From an uncultured Erysipelotrichales bacterium (GTDB lineage Bacteria; Bacillota_I; Bacilli_A; Erysipelotrichales; Coprobacillaceae), in the NCBI GenBank assembly GCA_910579135.1, contig CAJTTM010000004.1, positions 1 through 64,000 of the forward strand: DNA of 64,000 bases, in the 5' to 3' direction. A program made the translations under genes and the position numbers. The notes beneath the pieces are model-generated. The model was not told where the DNA came from. It worked only from the letters and a program-made list of their open reading frames with translations, and ran no database searches. Positions 62,116-64,000 of this stretch are shown in pieces. Positions within the stretch are counted from its first letter, which is position 1. Each line of letters opens with the position of its first letter.

Positions 62116-62463
62116 ATTATCAAAAATACACCTGTTTATATCACAAAATAAAATATAACGTCGGAAGCGACATCGAAAAAATCAATGAAACACCTTAATA
62201 AATAGGGACTATTTAAAAATCACGACAACCTGCCTCTACACTTAAATGTAAAAACGACGTCTAAATTCTTTTTTTCAATTCCTCTGTAAAACCTTGAAAA
62301 CACTGGGCGTTGCCCTGTGTTGTGAGATGAGTGGAGTGGTGAACGACGCCCACTCTTTAACCTGTATAAGTAAAAGCAACCTTAAATCATATTTAAATTC
62401 ATTCATTTTATGATATAATGTCTTTAAATAGAGTATTAAATTGTAATTTGACGAGGTGATAAA
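62116..62463. other. Intergenic stretch with GC-richer hairpins
   Basis: No gene is visible. Near 62,304 CACTGGGCGTTGCCCTGTG forms a GGGC/GCCC hairpin, and GGGCGT there can also pair with ACGCCC near 62,350. GTCGGAAGCGACATCG near 62,160 is another small repeat. The stretch is clearly richer in G and C than its surroundings. A TATAAT at about 62,415 serves the GNAT gene. The structured block could be a transfer origin, a control RNA or a relic. Confidence 0.4.
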
Positions 62464-62973
62464 ATGGATTTTAGATTAGCTGTTATGCAAGATTTGTCAC
62501 AGTTAAAAGATATGTATAAACAAATTGTAAAAAACATGAATGAACAGGATATTCAAATCTGGGATGATATTTATCCTTGCGAATTTCTTGAGGAAGATAT
62601 AAAATATAATCAACTCTATGTTTTACTTAGTGATTGTGAAATAATATCAGCTTTTGTTTTAGGTAAAACAAATTCAGGAGAAAGTGCGATTAAATGGGAT
62701 GATAATCACGCAGAAGCTTTATATATTGATCGATTAGGTGTTAACATTAAATATTTAAAAAAGGGAATGGGTAGCCTAATGCTTGATAAAGCAAAGGGGA
62801 TTGCTAAAACATTTGGTGCTGAATATCTTAGACTTTTTGTAGTAGATATAAATATACCAGCAATTCAACTGTATGTAAAAAACGGATTTGTAAAAGCTGA
62901 TGGTGTTTATGATGAAGTATTTGATGATGGTTTTGTACTGCATGAGTTTGGGTATGAAATAAAACTTTTATAA
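62464..62973 (+). CDS. GNAT-family N-acetyltransferase
   Basis: A 169-residue acetyl-CoA-dependent acetyltransferase. DFRLAVMQDLSQLKDMYKQI at the start, the motif A region LYIDRLGVNIKYLKKGMGSL near residue 95 (acetyl-CoA pyrophosphate loop KKGMGS), and LFVVDINIPAIQLYVKNGFV near 135 with the conserved Tyr. GAGGTGATAAA precedes the ATG. The substrate is unknown. Base composition is higher in GC than most of the window, in line with transfer. Confidence 0.9.
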   Translation: MDFRLAVMQDLSQLKDMYKQIVKNMNEQDIQIWDDIYPCEFLEEDIKYNQLYVLLSDCEIISAFVLGKTNSGESAIKWDDNHAEALYIDRLGVNIKYLKKGMGSLMLDKAKGIAKTFGAEYLRLFVVDINIPAIQLYVKNGFVKADGVYDEVFDDGFVLHEFGYEIKLL

Positions 62974-63008
62974 GTGTTACAAATTGGAATTTGTGGAGGA
63001 AAGATAAA

Positions 63009-63689
63009 ATGGATAGACCTATTACAACATTGTTTATGCTAATGTCTGTTGATGGGAAAATAAGTACTGGTGCAACAGATGATTTGGATGTAGATAAGGA
63101 TTTTCCTAAAATTAAAGGCGTTAATGAGGGATTACACCAATATTACGAAATAGAGCAGACAACAGATTTGTGGTCTTTCAACTCGGGTAGAGTGCAAGAA
63201 AAAATGGGAGTAAATAAAAAGAAAATACCAAGGAAAACACCGGTTTCCTTTGTTGTAATTGATAATAAACATTTGAATGAAAATGGTATTCGCTATTTTT
63301 GTGCTTTATCAAAAGAGTTTGTGCTGATTACGACGAATACAAGACATCCTGCCTTTAACGTAGAGGATGAAAATCTTCATATCATATACCAAAATGAATT
63401 ATCCTTAAAAGATGCACTTATAAAACTTAAATCGGAATATGGTTGTGAGAGAATAACAATCCAGACTGGAGGAACATTGAATAACTTATTTCTTCGTGAA
63501 AAGCTGTTTGATTATGTAGATATTATTATTGCACCTGTTTTGATTGGCGGCAAGGATACTTCTACTCTAATTGATGGAAAGTCTTTGACAGAAGAATGCG
63601 AATTATCAAAATTGGGTGTTGTGAAGTTGCAAGAATGTGTAGTTTTGGAGAACTCGTATCTTAGATTACGCTATGAGGTGATTCATTGA
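63009..63689 (+). CDS. RibD C-terminal / dihydrofolate-reductase-family protein
   Basis: A 226-residue reductase-fold protein with no deaminase domain. TTLFMLMSVDGKISTGATDD at the start, DLWSFNSGRVQEKMG near 55, ITIQTGGTLNNLFLREKLFD near 155 (NADPH-binding glycines) and VDIIIAPVLIGGKDTSTLID near 178 are typical of this family. GGAGG lies 9 bases before the ATG at 63,009. It follows the GNAT gene closely and may share its mRNA. Whether it acts in riboflavin synthesis or on another substrate is not known. Confidence 0.88.
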   Translation: MDRPITTLFMLMSVDGKISTGATDDLDVDKDFPKIKGVNEGLHQYYEIEQTTDLWSFNSGRVQEKMGVNKKKIPRKTPVSFVVIDNKHLNENGIRYFCALSKEFVLITTNTRHPAFNVEDENLHIIYQNELSLKDALIKLKSEYGCERITIQTGGTLNNLFLREKLFDYVDIIIAPVLIGGKDTSTLIDGKSLTEECELSKLGVVKLQECVVLENSYLRLRYEVIH

Positions 63690-63796
63690 CAAATCCCAGT
63701 TTATAGAGATAATTAGCTCATATTATTAATTGTAAATAGTATTATTTCTCTTTTAGTTTAGTTGAAAAACACATTGCTTTATGTTGAATGAAATAA

Positions 63797-63840
63797 AGAT
63801 AACCTAGTAAATATCACAAAATATCTACTAGGTTTTTTAT
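63797..63840 (+). terminator. Terminator after the RibD-like gene
   Basis: AACCTAGTA (63801-63809) pairs with TACTAGGTT (63826-63834), and TTTTTATTG follows. It is about 110 bases after the stop; the gap before it shows no gene. Confidence 0.82.
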
Positions 63841-63881
63841 TGAAACAATTCAAAACTTATTGTTAAAAATCAGTATAATCG

Positions 63882-64000
63882 TTACTTCAAATTGCTTATT
63901 TCACTTCCTAATTTTATTCCACATTCAAATGCATTAAGACATTCATATTCTTGTACTTCTACGTATGTATCTATCAATTTATCAAGAATGTCTTGTGCAT
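63882..64000 (-). CDS. Partial gene at the right edge, C-terminal end only
   Basis: On the minus strand one frame is open from the window edge to a TAA at 63,882: AQDILDKLIDTYVEVQEYEC, then a short end CLNAFECGIKLGSEISNLK. The Glu/Tyr-rich helix followed by AFxxGxxLG recalls small DUF6809-type proteins of gut Firmicute mobile elements, but too little is visible to be sure. It lies convergent with the RibD-like gene. Confidence 0.5.
   Translation of the reverse strand, partial: AQDILDKLIDTYVEVQEYECLNAFECGIKLGSEISNLK

Noticed and set aside
1..64000. CRISPR arrays, rRNA genes, intact insertion sequences and a chromosomal replication origin.
   Set aside because: No regularly spaced repeats, rRNA segments, transposase genes with terminal repeats or DnaA-box clusters were seen.

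Overview
This window is AT-rich chromosomal DNA from a low-GC Firmicute. The gene set fits a gut Erysipelotrichia-type organism such as Coprobacillus, Thomasclavelia or Longibaculum; that placement is inferred from gene content, not from a marker tree. Features that fit include a DUF3783 protein, IreB next to RuvX, a Bce-type peptide-sensing module, a T-box before alaS, and AGGAGG ribosome binding sites almost everywhere. No rRNA, CRISPR array or intact insertion sequence was seen.

Layout, left to right. 1-1,000: rpsI and rplM leave leftwards from a strong promoter. 1,077-3,060: a rotted signalling gene (beta-propeller, Y_Y_Y, HD-GYP). 3,250-7,560: tag, tRNA-Leu, an rRNA methyltransferase with an HD protein, and pckA. 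7,564-13,082: a DUF3783/LCP pair, a DUF305 protein, a clostripain-like lipoprotein and a formate/nitrite channel. 13,203-16,272: a HAD gene with one in-frame stop and a TetR/ABC operon. 16,389-20,062: a hom-lysC-asd operon behind a complete leader-peptide attenuator. 20,184-27,181: an Rpn remnant, a PAP2 phosphatase and a six-gene leftward run ending in a Bce-type system. 27,299-35,486: degV, IMPACT, mntP, a lactonase, ireB-ruvX-DUF1292 and T-box-controlled alaS. 35,673-36,629: two more wrecked genes. 36,739-44,301: transporters, recD2, mnmA, a ROK kinase and a pseudouridine synthase. 44,368-47,008: a NUDIX gene behind an unassigned structured leader, three tRNAs and an O-antigen-ligase-like protein. 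47,119-55,938: a membrane-anchored HAD-like protein, dtd, rarA and a mutS-mutL-yvlD-miaA run. 56,039-57,656: a three-gene unit of a His-rich exported protein, an ECF sigma factor and an RsgI-like anti-sigma factor. From about 59,080 to the right edge: a mobile or imported segment that starts at what looks like the 3' end of a tRNA gene and carries a tyrosine integrase, an AAA ATPase, a possible DNA-binding protein, a GNAT and a RibD-like reductase.

How the genes work together. Homoserine dehydrogenase, aspartokinase and aspartate-semialdehyde dehydrogenase are the common trunk of Lys, Met, Thr and Ile synthesis, and their leader peptide is unusually rich in residues from that same family. MutS and MutL give mismatch repair; RecD2, RarA, Tag and RuvX add other DNA transactions. 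MnmA, MiaA, RluA-type synthase, the RsmF-like methyltransferase, Dtd and AlaS serve translation quality. The Bce module probably defends against cell-wall-active peptides, and the ECF/RsgI-like unit is probably a second envelope or metal-responsive circuit. Several decayed genes (propeller/HD-GYP, HAD, two Rpn nucleases, an ABC ATPase) show ongoing gene loss.
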